From Manihot esculenta (taxonomy: Eukaryota > Streptophyta > Magnoliopsida > Malpighiales > Euphorbiaceae): a stretch of DNA of 64,000 nucleotides. How positions within the stretch are numbered: the stretch's first letter is position 1; the number at the start of each line of letters is the position of its first letter. The translations under genes were made by a program, and so were the position numbers. Below, piece by piece: positions 10,798-22,670 of the stretch. The notes under the pieces were generated by a model, which made no database searches, was not told the origin of the DNA, and saw only the letters and a program-made list of their open reading frames with translations. Location: assembly GCF_001659605.2 (NCBI RefSeq), contig NC_035162.2, positions 23,920,661 through 23,984,660 on the forward strand. Direction: 5' to 3'.

Positions 10798-13085
10798 TGT
10801 AACGACCCGGAAATCCGACCCGTTACCGGCGCTAGGATCCAGATCGGCTTAAGGCCGCCGGGACCCGTAGCAAGCCTACATACTTCCTGTAAACCTGTGG
10901 AATCCCATACATAACAACATATACATGATCTGTAAAAATTTTCTTTTTGTCTTATCCAAGCAAAACCTGTGCATGCACAAAATCATACATAAACCCCACA
11001 CTGGAGTCCTCATCAAATACTCCAATGGGATATCATCATCATACATAACAGCTTGGATAATCATGGTCATCAACATCATTACTCATTAAACACTCTGTAC
11101 ATAATGGGGATTCACACACCTCTAGGTCAAGCACTACTATAATCCTCAATACATCATCAAATCATTCATTACATTACATGGTCATAAATACTCATTACAT
11201 CATGTTCATGTCCACTACTATCTATTACAACATACATGACTTGACTTCACTCTAGCCGACTTCTCGATCTATCCTGTACCTGCAACTCTGGGGATAAAGG
11301 GAGTGGGGTGAGCTACTAGAGCCCAGTGAGCAGAAACTAAAAACATTTGTTTTAATTCCTCCATTTTTAGGTATATTATTATTCATTTTATTATTATTAT
11401 CATTTAACTTTTTCTTTCTTTTTCTTATTCATGCTTTCATGTATGCGCCATAACACAAACATTTCACAACAAGGATGAACTTGTCACCATTTAGCCCCTA
11501 TCTTTCTTACTTATACAGGCCGGGGGCGTAGAGCCGTAGCAGGCACACCCGGACTTCCATAATCAATCATAGTGCCAGGGGCGTAGAGCCGTAGCAGGCA
11601 CACCTGGACTCACATAGGCTATCGTGACATACAAGGGCTAATGGATCATTCAACATTCATCCACATCAACAACAAAGTATGCAATGCAACATATTCGTGA
11701 ATTCTAATGTAAACAACCTAATATATCTCATGGCATAATGATGCATGGGCAATGCTTTATGATTCATTCATTTATTCATTTACTTTAAAGCTTAAGGGGT
11801 TGTTCCACTCACTTGGTAACTGAAGCTTTAACAACGAACTCTGAACGACTATCTCACAACCGGGGGTCTCGGTTCCTCGGGTCCGAACCTACACAGGTGG
11901 ACTCAAATGAGGCACCAAACATACATGAACATGACTCTGAAATATTCCCCAAAAACCCCCCCTAAAACATCCTGAAAACATCACATGAAAACATGCAAGA
12001 AATGGCTGAACAGGGCACTTTCGGCGGCACCTTCGGCGGCCGAAAGTCCTGGACAGAGACGAAACTCAGGTAGGTTCGGCGGCACCTTCGGCGGCCGAAA
12101 GTGCCAGACAGAGACGAAAGTCTCTTTTCGGGGGCAACTTCGGCAGCCGAAAGGCCTGCCTCCCCAGCCATGTTCGGCGGCCGAAAGTACCTTCGGCTGC
12201 CGAACCTGGTTTCTGCCAAAGGGCAGAAACTTGGCTCCCTTAGCACATTTCGCCTCCAAACCTTCCAAACATGCATATTGTTCAACCAAAGCATGCATAC
12301 AAGTTCCTAGGGGCCTCAAACATGCATATACCCCATCTACAACACTTCAATCACACACAATCAAGCTACATTGTTCAAGAGTCATCAAAAACCCATAGGT
12401 AAAACATATACCCTAACATGCATTCTACCCCTTAAAACTTCATAAAACTTGTTTAAATCATACATTGAGCTTAAGATCGGCTCTTACCTCTTGAAGATCG
12501 AGGGTTGAGGAGATCTAAACTTGGAGATGGGAGAAGTTCCAACTTTTGGTCTCCAAGCTCCAAAACTCGTTCTAAGCTCCAAGATCTTCAAAAACAAAGT
12601 TATAAACTTGTAAAGATCAGGGAAAAAGGAAGGAAAACTCAAGATTGGGGAAGGATGGCGGAATGCTCACCTTGGCCGAAATGGGGAGAAAAAGCTCGCC
12701 CATTTTCGGCTAAGGGACCCTTTTATAGTGGCTGGCCAGACCACGTTCGGGGGCCGAATGTGCCTCCGCATCCATGCAAATGTTCGGCGGCCGAACATGA
12801 GGTTCGACGGCCGAACCTTGACTTCCCTCACTCATGCTTTCGGGGGCCTAACGTGCCTCCAAAAACGCATGCATGTTCGGCGGCCGAACTTGACTTTCGG
12901 CGGCCGAACCTGGGTTTCCCTCCAAGGACTTTTCATGCAAAAACTCATTTAATTTCTTACTTAAAAACATGAAATACATGAAAACATTTCATAAAATCAT
13001 AGTTTCACCCTTCTAGAGGTTTCCGACAACCGAGATTCCACCGGACGGTAGGAATCCCGATACCGGAGTCTAGCCGGGTGTTACA
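10798..13085 (-). mobile_element. Solo LTR G (2288 bp)
   Basis: This is a complete minus-strand LTR, read on the plus strand from TGTAACGACCCGG to TCTAGCCGGGTGTTACA, with TSD GGAAA and no internal region. The predicted leader intron is 11889-12487. The intronic palindromic cluster is at about 12020-12206 and the U3 cluster at about 12782-12908. It is the innermost insertion of the D-F-G nest, so it is younger than F. Confidence 0.93.
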
Positions 13086-15059
13086 GGAAAGACCAGGACC
13101 CCATTCTACGGCCTGGCACGGTAATGGGACTCGAAGACCAGGAGCCCAGAGGAGGCCCTGGGATAATGGTAAGAAATGTATATATGACAGGAAGACCAGG
13201 ACCCCATGCTACGGCCTGGCACAGAGTTAGCTTGGACTAATTGGTGACAAGTTCACCCAACCCCTATGTGAATTGTCTGTGTTATGATGCATCTCATTGG
13301 AGCATAGTGTTAATATGTTTTATAGTTCAACTCACTGGGCCTTTAGCTCACCCCTCTCCCTTTTACCCCCAGGCTTGCAGGTGCAGGATAGAAGAGGAAG
13401 TCGGTTAGAGTAAAGCTTGTTTATGTAATAGATAGAATGTGGACATGACAAATCTTAGAATGATGTAATGTAATAGTACAGTATAGTTATGTAATGATGT
13501 TTATGGATATTAGCGGTGTGCTTGACCATAGAATGTTATTATCCCTTTTAATACATGATCTTGAATATTTTATGTCAATTATGCAAACCAACTCAACATA
13601 TGTTATGTCACCCTTTTGGGGGCACTGATGAGATCCCACTGGGGGATCAAGGTTTATGATTTATGTATGTATAGTGCATGCACAGGTTGAGCTTGGTGTA
13701 TGAATGGAAAGAAAAGTTTTAAATTTTATGTATGTTGTTGATCATGTATGGGATTATTCAGGTTTACAGGTTATATGTCAGGCTTGCTACGGGTCCCGGC
13801 GGCCTTAAGCCGATCTGTATCCTAACGCCGGTAGCGGTTCGATTTTCGGGTCGTTACATCCGAACCTACACAGGTGGACTCAAATGAGGGACCAAACATA
13901 CTAGAACATAACTATAAACTACTCCCCAAAAACCCCCTAAAACATCATGAAACAACCATAGAAAAACATGCAAAGGAGGCCTGGACAGGGCACTTTCGGC
14001 GGCAGGTTCGGCGGCCGAAAGTCCCTCCAGAGCCGAAAGTCAGGCAGGTTCGGCGGCACCTTCGGCGGCCGAAACTCCCAGACAGAGATGAAAGTCTCCT
14101 TTCGGGGGCAAGCTTCGGCAGCCGAAAGGCTGCCTCCCCAGCCACGTTCGGCGGCCAAAAGTCCTTCGGCTGCCGAACCTGGTTTCTGCCAAAGGGTAGA
14201 AACTTGGCTCCCTTTGCACATTTCGCCTCCAAACCTTCCAAACATGCATCAAACCTATTCTACAACACACAAACACAAGCATACATGTTCCTAGGGGCCT
14301 CAAACCATCATAAACCCCATCTACAACACATCAAGCATCCACATTGTTCATGAACATACATATATACCAAAAAACATAACCATAACCTAAACATGCATTC
14401 TAACCCATAGATCTACTTAAAACTTACTTAAAACATGCAATGAGCTTAAGATCGGCTCTTACCTCTTGAAGATCGAGAGAGAGACGACCTAAACTCGAAG
14501 TTGGGAGAGATTGGGTTCTTGAACCTCCAAGCTCCAAAACTTTGCTCAAAAGCTCAAATCTTCAAAACAAAGTTAAAACAATTGAAAATCTTGAAAGATT
14601 TAGAGGAAGAACATCAAAGATTGGTGAGGGGCGGCGGAGAGCTCACCTTGGCCGAAAATGGGGAAAAAGCTCGCCCGTTTTCCGCTAAGGGACCCTTTTA
14701 TAGTGGCTGGCTAGACCATGTTCGGGGGCTGAATGTGCCTCCACATGCATGCCATGTTCGGCGGCCGAACTTGAGGTTCGGCGATCGAACCTGGACTTCC
14801 CTCACTTATGCTTTCGGGGGCCTAAAGCACTCCCGAAGTGCATGCATGTTCGGCGGCCGAACTTGGGGTTCGGCGGCCGAACCTGAGTTTTCCTCCAATG
14901 CTATTTTCATGCAAAAACTCATTTTATTTCATGCTCAAAACATAAAATACGTTAAAACATTTTATAAAAACATGGTTCTTACCCTCCTAGAGGCCTCCGA
15001 CATTCAAGATTCCACCAGACGGTAGGAATCCCGATACCGGAGTCTAGCCGGATATTACA

Positions 15060-15077
15060 TTCTCCCCCCCTTAAGAA
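15060..15077 (-). other. Polypurine tract of element D
   Basis: On the minus strand this reads CTTAAGGGGGGGAGAA directly before the 3' LTR and is the primer for plus-strand DNA synthesis. Just upstream (15077-15098) lies a perfect 8-bp stem, GAACATTC/GAATGTTC, also present in H. Confidence 0.85.
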
Positions 15078-15209
15078 CATTCGTCCCCGAATGTTCCTCA
15101 ACTAGCACATGCAAGGCATACAACATAACATACACATAAAACTCATAAGAAACTAACCTTAGAAAAGATAAGGGTACTGCTGGAGCATGGACTCCCGTGT
15201 CTCCCAGGT

Positions 15210-18200
15210 TCATTCCTCCATACTGTGGTGGTTCCACAGCACTTTCACCATCGGGATTTCCTTGTTTCTCAGCTTCCTGATTTGAGTGTCCAGAATCCGT
15301 ACCGGCTGCTCAACATAGGTGAGATCCTCTTGGATCTCCACATCAGGCTCACTAAGAACCTTGCCCGGATCTGACACGAACTTTCTCAACATAGAAACAT
15401 GGAAACCGGATGGATTCTCTCCATTGAAGCAGGTAAATCCAGCTTGTACGATACATTCCCAATCTTTTGCAAGACTTCAAAGGGTCCAATGTACCGCGGA
15501 GCCAGCTTACCTTTCTTCCCAAACCGAACCACCCCTTTCATTGGAGACACCTTGAGCAATACCAGATCCCCCTCCTGAAACTCTACTAGTCTTCTGCGGA
15601 TGTCTGCATAACTCTTCTGTCTGCTTACAGCAGTCTTGATTCTTTCTCTGATTAAGGGTACCACCCTGCTGGTGATCTCTACTAACTCAGGCCCTGCCAA
15701 GGCCTTTTCTCCAACTTCTTCCCAGTAAACAGGTGATCTGCACTTCCTTCCATATAAAGCTTCATATGGAGCCATCCCGATGCTAGCATGATGGCTGTTA
15801 TTGTAGGCAAACTCCACCAAAGGTAGATGCTGCCTCCAAGAACTGCCAAAGTCCAGCACACACATTCTTAGCATATCTTCTATGGTTTGGATGGTCCTCT
15901 CCGACTGTCCGTCTGTCTGTGGATGGAAGGCAGTACTGAAATCCAACCTGGTACCCATGGCATCCTGCAGACTCCGCCAAAACCTGGAGGTGAACTGGGG
16001 TCCTCTATCTGACACTATAGAAACAGGAACCCCATGCAGTCTGACGATCTCATCAACGTACACCTACGCCAACTTGTCCACAGAATAGCCACTCCTGACA
16101 GGGATGAAGTGAGCAGATTTGGTGAGTCTGTCCACAATCACCCATATGGAGTCCAATCTGTTGGACGTCGCCGGTAACCCCACTACGAAGTCCATAGCTA
16201 TATTCTCCCATTTCCATTCTGGAATAGGTAGCGGGTTAAGCATTCCAGCAGGCTTCTGATGTTCCAGCTTCACCCTCTGACACACTTCGCAGGCTGACAC
16301 AAACTGTGCCACTTCTCTCTTCATAGCTGGCCACCAATAAACCTTTTTCAGATCCTGATACATCTTGGTGGCTCCGGAGTGAACGCTGTATCTTGCATTA
16401 TGAGCCTCTCTCATAATGTCTCCTTTTAGCCCTATGTCATCTGGTACACATAAACGACTTCCATAGCGGAGGATCCCCTTGTTGTCGAATCTGAACTCGC
16501 TGTCTTTGCCTGACTGAACAGTCCTGGCAATCTTCACTAACTCTGGATCCTCATGCTGTTTCTGAGCCACCTGCTCCAAAAACACGGGCGTCACTTTCAT
16601 CTGAGCAACTAAAGCACCTGTACCAGATAACTCCAACTGTAGACCTTCCTCAATGAGCTTGTAAAACTCCTTCACCACTGGTCTCCTCTCTGCCGTGATG
16701 TGGGATAGACTGCCTAGTGACTTCCAGCTTAGGGCGTCTGCCACGACATTCGCCTTACCCGGATGATACTGAATCTTGCAATCATAGTCACTCAGCAGCT
16801 CTACCCATCTCCTCTGTCTCAAGTTCAAATCTCTTTGACTCAGGATGTACTGCAGGCTTTTATGATCTGTGAAGATCTCACATTTTACCCCATAGAGGTA
16901 GTGCCTCCACATCTTCAGTGCAAAGATTACTGCTGCCATCTCAAGGTCATGTGTGGGGTAATTCAACTCATGCTTCTTTAGCTGTCTAGAAGCATAAGCA
17001 ATCACCCTCTCATTCTGCATTAGTACACAACCCAGTCCCACACGGGACACATCACAAAAGACTGTAAAGTCTGCATCACTAGATGGCAGAGCTAACACTG
17101 GTGCTGAAGTCAACCTCTTCTTAAGCTCTTCAAAACTCTCTTCGCATTGGTCAGTCCACATGAACTTCTGATTCTTCCTGGTCAGTCTGGTCAGAGGAGC
17201 TGCTATTTTCGAGAAGTCCTGAACGAACCTCCTGTAGTAACCTGCCAAACCCAAGAAACTTCTAATCTCTGTCACTGAAGTGGGTCTAGGCCAGTTAGCC
17301 ACAGCTTCTACCTTCTTGGGGTCTACCTCTATACCATTTTCTGACACCACATGCCCCAAGAATGAAATGCTCCTCAGCCAGAACTCACACTTGGAGAACT
17401 TGGCATACAAGCCATGTTCCCTTAAGGTCTGCAGAACCAACCTCAGATGATGGGCATGCTCCTCTGCATTCCTGGAATACACTAAGATATCATCTATGAA
17501 GACAATAACGAAGTGATCCAGGTACTGGCTAAACACTCTGTTCATGAGGTCCATGAATGCTGCAGGGGCGTTGGTTAACTCGAATGGCATCACAAGGAAC
17601 TCAAAATGCCCATATCTGGTCCTGAAAGCTGTCTTCGGTACGTCTTCTTCTCTGATCCTCAGCTGATGGTACCCCGATCTCAGATCTATTTTGGAGAAAC
17701 AACCCGCTCCTGCTAGCTGGTCGAATAGATCGTTGATCCTTGGCAAAGGGTACTTGTTCTTGGTAGTGACTTTGTTCAACTGCCTGTAGTCGATACAAAG
17801 TCTAAGGGATCCATCCTTCTTTCTGACAAACAAGACTGGAGCACCCCAGGGTGAGGTACTCGGTCGGATGAAGCCCTTGTCTACCAGCTCCTGTAATTGC
17901 TCCTTCAACTCTTTCAATTCTGCTGGCGCCATCCTGTAGGGAGGGATAGAGATCGGTCGGGTTCCAGGCATCAGTTCTATCTCGAACTCTATCTCTCTAG
18001 CAGGTGGTAAACCTGGCAGCTCGTCTGGGAACATATCTAAGAACTCTCTAACCACTGGCACCGAGGCGGGCTCTCTAACCTGACTGCTAAGCTCTCTCAC
18101 ATGAGCCAAATACCCCTGACATCCCCTCCTGAGCAACCTTCAAGCCTGAAGAGCTGATATTAGACCTCTAGGTGTACCCCTCCTGTCTCCTCTGAAGACA

Positions 18201-20152
18201 ACCTCAGACCCATCCTGAACTCTGAACCTGACTACCTTGTCCCTGCAGTCCAAGGTAGCACCATGGGTAGATAACCAGTCCATCCCTAGAATGACGTCAA
18301 AATCTGTCAAATCTAGAACCACTAGGTCGGCGGACAAGCATCTTCCCTCAACAAACACAGGACTACACTGGCAGATTGACTCTGCCACTGATGGATCACA
18401 CTTGGGTCCACTGACCCAGAGAGGACACTCTAACCCAGAAGTCATCAGACCCAACCTCCCCACGGCTCTCGGGGCAATAAAAGAATGAGATGCACCAGGG
18501 TCCAACAAGGCATACACATTTGAACAACCAATGACTAAGTTACCTGCCACCACGGTGTTAGATGCATCTGCCTCCTGCTGTGTCATTGTGAAGATCCGTG
18601 TTGGAGCCGATGGACCTTCACCTCTGAAACCCGCTGAAGAAGAGGCTGCCCCTCTCCCTCTACCTCTGCCACTGGCCTGAGTCATGGCTGGAGCTGCTGG
18701 TTGCGCTACACTGCCTGAAGCTGTCTACTGGGACTGAGCCATCGGGACTGCTTTTGGACATTCTCGAGCCATATGCCCCTCCTGACCACATCTGAAACAG
18801 GCGTTCGTCCCAAACCGACATACTCCCTTGTGTGGCCTACCACACTTCGCACAAACTGCATTATCCGCACCAGAGCTTGAGCCACTTCCAAATCCCAGAC
18901 TAGACTTGACTTTGCTCCAGAACTTGTTCTTCTTACCCTTGGGTTTACCCCATCTCTTACTGCCTGAAGCTGCTGCACTCAGGGTAGAGGGATCTAACCT
19001 TCCCCCACCCGGAGTTTTAGAGCCGGAAGGCTGTGCCACTGTCTGCTTAACTGCCCCCTGAATGATGGCACTGGCCTCCATTTTCCTGGCCATATCTACT
19101 ATGGCATGGAAGCTCTCCCTGTCCACGGACTGAATCAAGGAGGAATACTTGGAATGAAGTTTCATGACATACCTCCTTGACTTCTTCGAATCTGTATCCA
19201 GACTCTGCCCAGCAAAAGGCAACAGCTCCAAGAATCTGTCGGTGTACTCCTCTACACTCATATCCTCCGTCTGCCTCAACTGTTCAAACTCTATCATTTT
19301 CAGCTCCCTTGAACTATCGGGAAAAGCCCATCCTGCAAACTCGTTCGCGAACTCTTCCCAAGACATGCTGTCCACTCTCGGGTTCACATAATTCTTGAAC
19401 CACTCTCGTGCCTTCTTGCACTTAAGCGTGAACCCGGCCATCTGAATGGCTCTACTGTCATCAGCCCCAATCTCCTCTGTGATCACTTTAACCCTTTCAA
19501 GATACACAAATGGGTCATCCCCTTTTTCATATTGAGGAGCCCCCAATTTCATGTAGTCAGTCATCTTAACCTTGCTCCCACTGGCTGAGCTAGGTCTGGA
19601 TGGCTGAGCAACTGGGGCTGCTGGTTCTGCAGGTGGTGGAGGTGGTGCAACATTTTCTGAGGTAGGGTTTGCTGGATTTGGATAGTAAGGTGGGGGTGGA
19701 TACATTGGGTATTGTGAATATGGTGAGTAGTATGGTGGGTATGGCATCTGTGTGGGATAAGGGGTGAAGCTAGGGTAATCCGATGTACCTCCTATCGAAT
19801 ACCCGGGATGTTGTGAAAAGTGTGGGTAGTGGGGTGGCTGAACAAATCCCGAGGCCTGAGTGCCTCCTTGGGACTCTCCCATACCTTCCTCTGACATGCT
19901 AACTCCCAGACTGCCATCCCTCCTCTGCTCTACATCTATATCATCCCTCAAGTCTTCTGACATACCTCCCTGAACTGTTCCCCTCACTGATCTGCTTCTA
20001 CCCAGATCCAGAGACCTTCTAGGGTCTCTTACTGCTCTTTCTCGGTTAGACCTACTAGACATCGCCCTAGGCAATGTAGGAGGACGGGCGCTCATGCCCT
20101 CATCCTCAGGCGGCACTCCAGCCAATCGTGCAGATCGACGAGTCCCTCTCAT
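15210..20152 (-). pseudogene. gag-pol pseudogene of element D
   Basis: On the minus strand, in order: gag from MRGTRR (20152) with knuckle [14 protein letters not shown]; a stop at 18725 (CAG to TAG relative to H); aspartic protease with DPGASHSF, ending at a stop at 18140; RT with FIDDILVYS, RNase H and the integrase zinc finger, ending at a stop at 16064 (CAG to TAG); the integrase core with DRGPQF and GQSERT, ending in a one-base deletion near 15407; and a chromodomain-like end stopped at 15210 (TGC to TGA). One RT position reads MPFELTNAP where H has MPFGLTNAP. All domains are present, but the protein cannot be made in full. Confidence 0.93.
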
Positions 20153-20401
20153 CCTGTTTTCTGAAAAACAACACATAACAAACAAACATTAGCATCTTAT
20201 GGTTCATGTGGGCACACATGAACCCGCATTACATACATCACATATCATTAATGCACATGCATATTATCATGGCATTTCACATCATCATACAAGACAGGAC
20301 TCCACATCCTATCCTAGTGGACATGATCTTCCTATTGTGCTTGACCTTCTATAACATCTATGAGCCCGACACTCTAGGTCCGACCATATGAACCTAGGGC
20401 T

Positions 20402-20411
20402 TTGATACCAC
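20402..20411 (-). other. Primer binding site of element D
   Basis: On the minus strand this reads TGGTATCAAA, three bases after the LTR end. It is the same CAAAGC variant of the tRNA-Met primer site as in C. Confidence 0.75.
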
Positions 20412-20413
20412 TC

Positions 20414-22665
20414 TGTAACGACCCGAAAATCGGACCGCTCCCAGCGCTAGGATCCAGATCGGCTTAAGGTCGCCGGGACCCGTAGCAAGCCTGACATGGA
20501 ACCTGTAAACCTGTATAATCCCATACATGATCAACAACATACATAAAAAAATTAAAACTTTTCTTTCCAAATACATCAACCAAACTCAACCTGTGCATAT
20601 ACATTAACATAACATTGATCCCTCTGTGGGATCTCATCAGTGCCCCCAATGGGTGACATAACATAAGTTGAGTTGGTTTACATAAACATCATAAAAGTCT
20701 ATAAGATCATGTAATAAAAGGGATAACAACAATCTATGGTCAAGCACACCTCTAACATCCATAAACATCATCTCATTACATATCTATACTGATTAAGACA
20801 TTACATTACAATTCGATCATGTCCATTGCTAGCTATTACATAAACATGACTTCTTTACTCTATCCGGACTCTTGCTCTATACTGTACCTGCAAGCCTGGG
20901 GGTAAAGGGAGAGGGGTGAGCTAAAAGCCCAGTGAGCAGAACTATAAAACATATTAACACTATGCTTCAATGAAATGCATCATAACACAGACAATTCACA
21001 TAAGGGTTGGGTGAACTTGTCACCAATTAGTCCAAGCTAACTCTGTGCCAGGCCGTAGCATGGGGTCCTGGTCTTCCTGTCATAACATACATTACTTACC
21101 ATTGTCCCCGGGCCTCCTCTGGGCTCCTGGTCTTCGAGTCCCATAACCGTGCCAGGCCGTAGAATGGGGTCCTGGTCTTTCCTTACTCTGTGCCAGGCCG
21201 TAGAATGGGGTCCTGGTCTTCCTGTCATGGACTAATTGGGTCATCCAACATTCACCCACATCAACAACAATCGATGCAATGCGGCATATTCGTGAAAACT
21301 AATGCAATCATCCTATTGCATAATCATGATGCATGAAACATGATAAGACATTTAATTTCTCAATTTAAAAGATTAAGTTTAGTTCCACTCACCTCTGGCT
21401 GACTCTGACAACACCGAAGCAGCTGAACTCACTGCTGGGGTCCTCGGTTCCTCGGGTCCGAACCTACACAGGTGGACTCAAATGAGGGACCAAACATACT
21501 AGAACATAACTATAAACTACTCCCCAAAAACCCCCTAAAACATCATGAAACAACCATAGAAAAACATGCAAAGGAGGCCTAGACAGGGCACTTTCGGCGG
21601 CAAGTTCGGCGGCCGAAAGTCCCTCCAGAGCCGAAAGTCAGGCAGGTTCTGCGGCCGAAACTCCCAGACAGAGACGAAAGTCTCCTTTCGGGGGCAAGTT
21701 TTGGCAGCCGAAAGGCTGCCTCCCCAGCCACGTTCGGCGGCCGAAAGTCCTTCGGCTGCCGAACCTGGTTTCTGCCAAAGGGCAGAAACTTGGCTCCCTT
21801 TGCACATTTCGCCTCCAAACCTTCCAAACATGCATCAAACCTATTCTACAACACACAAACACAAGCATACATGTTCCTAGGGGTCTCAAACCATCATAAA
21901 CCCCATCTACAACACATCAAGCATCCACATTGTTCATGAACATACATATATACCCAAAAATATAACCATAACCTAAACATGCATTCTAACCCATAGATCT
22001 ACTTAAAACTTACTTAAAACATGCAATGAGCTTAAGATCGGCTCTTACCTCTTGAAGATCGAGAGAGAGACGACCTAAACTCGAAGTTGGGAGAGATTGG
22101 GTTCTTGAACCTCAAAGCTCCAAAACTTTGCTCAAAAGCTCAAATCTTCAAAACAAAGTTAAAACAATTGAAAATCTTGAAAGATTTAGAGGAAGAACAT
22201 CAAAGATTGGTGAGGGGCGGCGGAAAACTCACCTTGGCCGAAAATGGGGAAAAATCTCGCCCGTTTTCGGCTAAGGGACCCTTTTATAGTGGCTGGCCAG
22301 ACCACATTCGGGGGCCGAATGTGCCTCCGCATGCATGCCATGTTCGGCGGCCGAACTTGAGGTTCAGCGGCCGAACCTGGACTTCCCTCACTTATGCTTT
22401 CGGGGGCCTAAAGCACTCCCGAGGTGCATGCATGTTCGGCGGCCGAACTTGGGGTTTGGCGGCCGAACCTGGGGTTCGGCGGCCGAACCTGAGTTTTCCT
22501 CCAATGCTATTTTCATGCAAAAACTCATTTTCTTTCATGCTCAAAACATAAAATACGTTAAAACATTTTATAAAAACATGGTTCTTACCCTCCTAGAGGC
22601 CTCCGACATTTAAGATTCCACCGGACGGTAGGAATCCCGATACCGGAGTCTAGCCGGGTATTACA
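20414..22665 (-). repeat. 5' LTR of element D (2252 bp)
   Basis: It is bounded by TGTAACGACCCG (20414) and GCCGGGTATTACA (22665). The predicted leader intron is 21464-22048. Compared with the 3' LTR it has lost one palindromic half-unit near 21645 and gained one 21-bp unit near 22452-22487. The minisatellite lies at 21044-21235. Confidence 0.93.
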
Positions 22666-22670
22666 ATAGA

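Larger units (their letters stand above)
9262..13858 (+). mobile_element. Solo LTR F, interrupted by solo LTR G
   Basis: This is a plus-strand LTR from TGTAATACCCGGCTAGA to ...TTTTCGGGTCGTTACA. It is about 2304 bp once G and its TSD are removed. No internal retrotransposon sequence accompanies it, so it is a solo LTR left by LTR-LTR recombination, with TSD TCCGA. It has U3 palindromes at 9437-9600, TATAAAA near 9618, predicted leader intron 9859-10511 (GAG|GTAAGAG ... TGTGTAG|GTTCGG) with the second palindrome cluster at about 10140-10382, and a minisatellite on both sides of the G insertion. Confidence 0.93.
7757..15059 (-). repeat. 3' LTR of element D, split by E and F
   Basis: The pieces are 7757-8017, 8475-9261 and 13864-15059, about 2244 bp in total, against 2252 bp for the partner LTR at 20414. 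The joins are exact once the GAGTT and TCCGA duplications are removed. The predicted leader intron in this copy is 13866-14462, bounded by CTTAC (donor) and CTACAC (acceptor) on the plus strand. Palindromic units lie at about 13993-14178 and 14756-14882. Confidence 0.92.
7757..22665 (-). mobile_element. Element D: full-length minus-strand Ty3/gypsy (Tekay/Del-like)
   Basis: D has its 3' LTR on the left (7757-15059, interrupted by E and F), an internal region 15060-20413 and its 5' LTR on the right (20414-22665), with TSD ATAGA. The internal region matches H over its whole length, but the single gag-pol frame is broken by stops at 18725, 18140, 16064 and 15210 and by a one-base deletion near 15407. 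It is therefore an older, dead relative of H. Solo LTRs have accumulated only in its left LTR. Confidence 0.95.

Noticed and set aside
18828..19398. Plus-strand open frames inside element D
   Set aside because: They are antisense shadows of gag; no known domain and no conservation with the same strand of H beyond the shared gag sequence.
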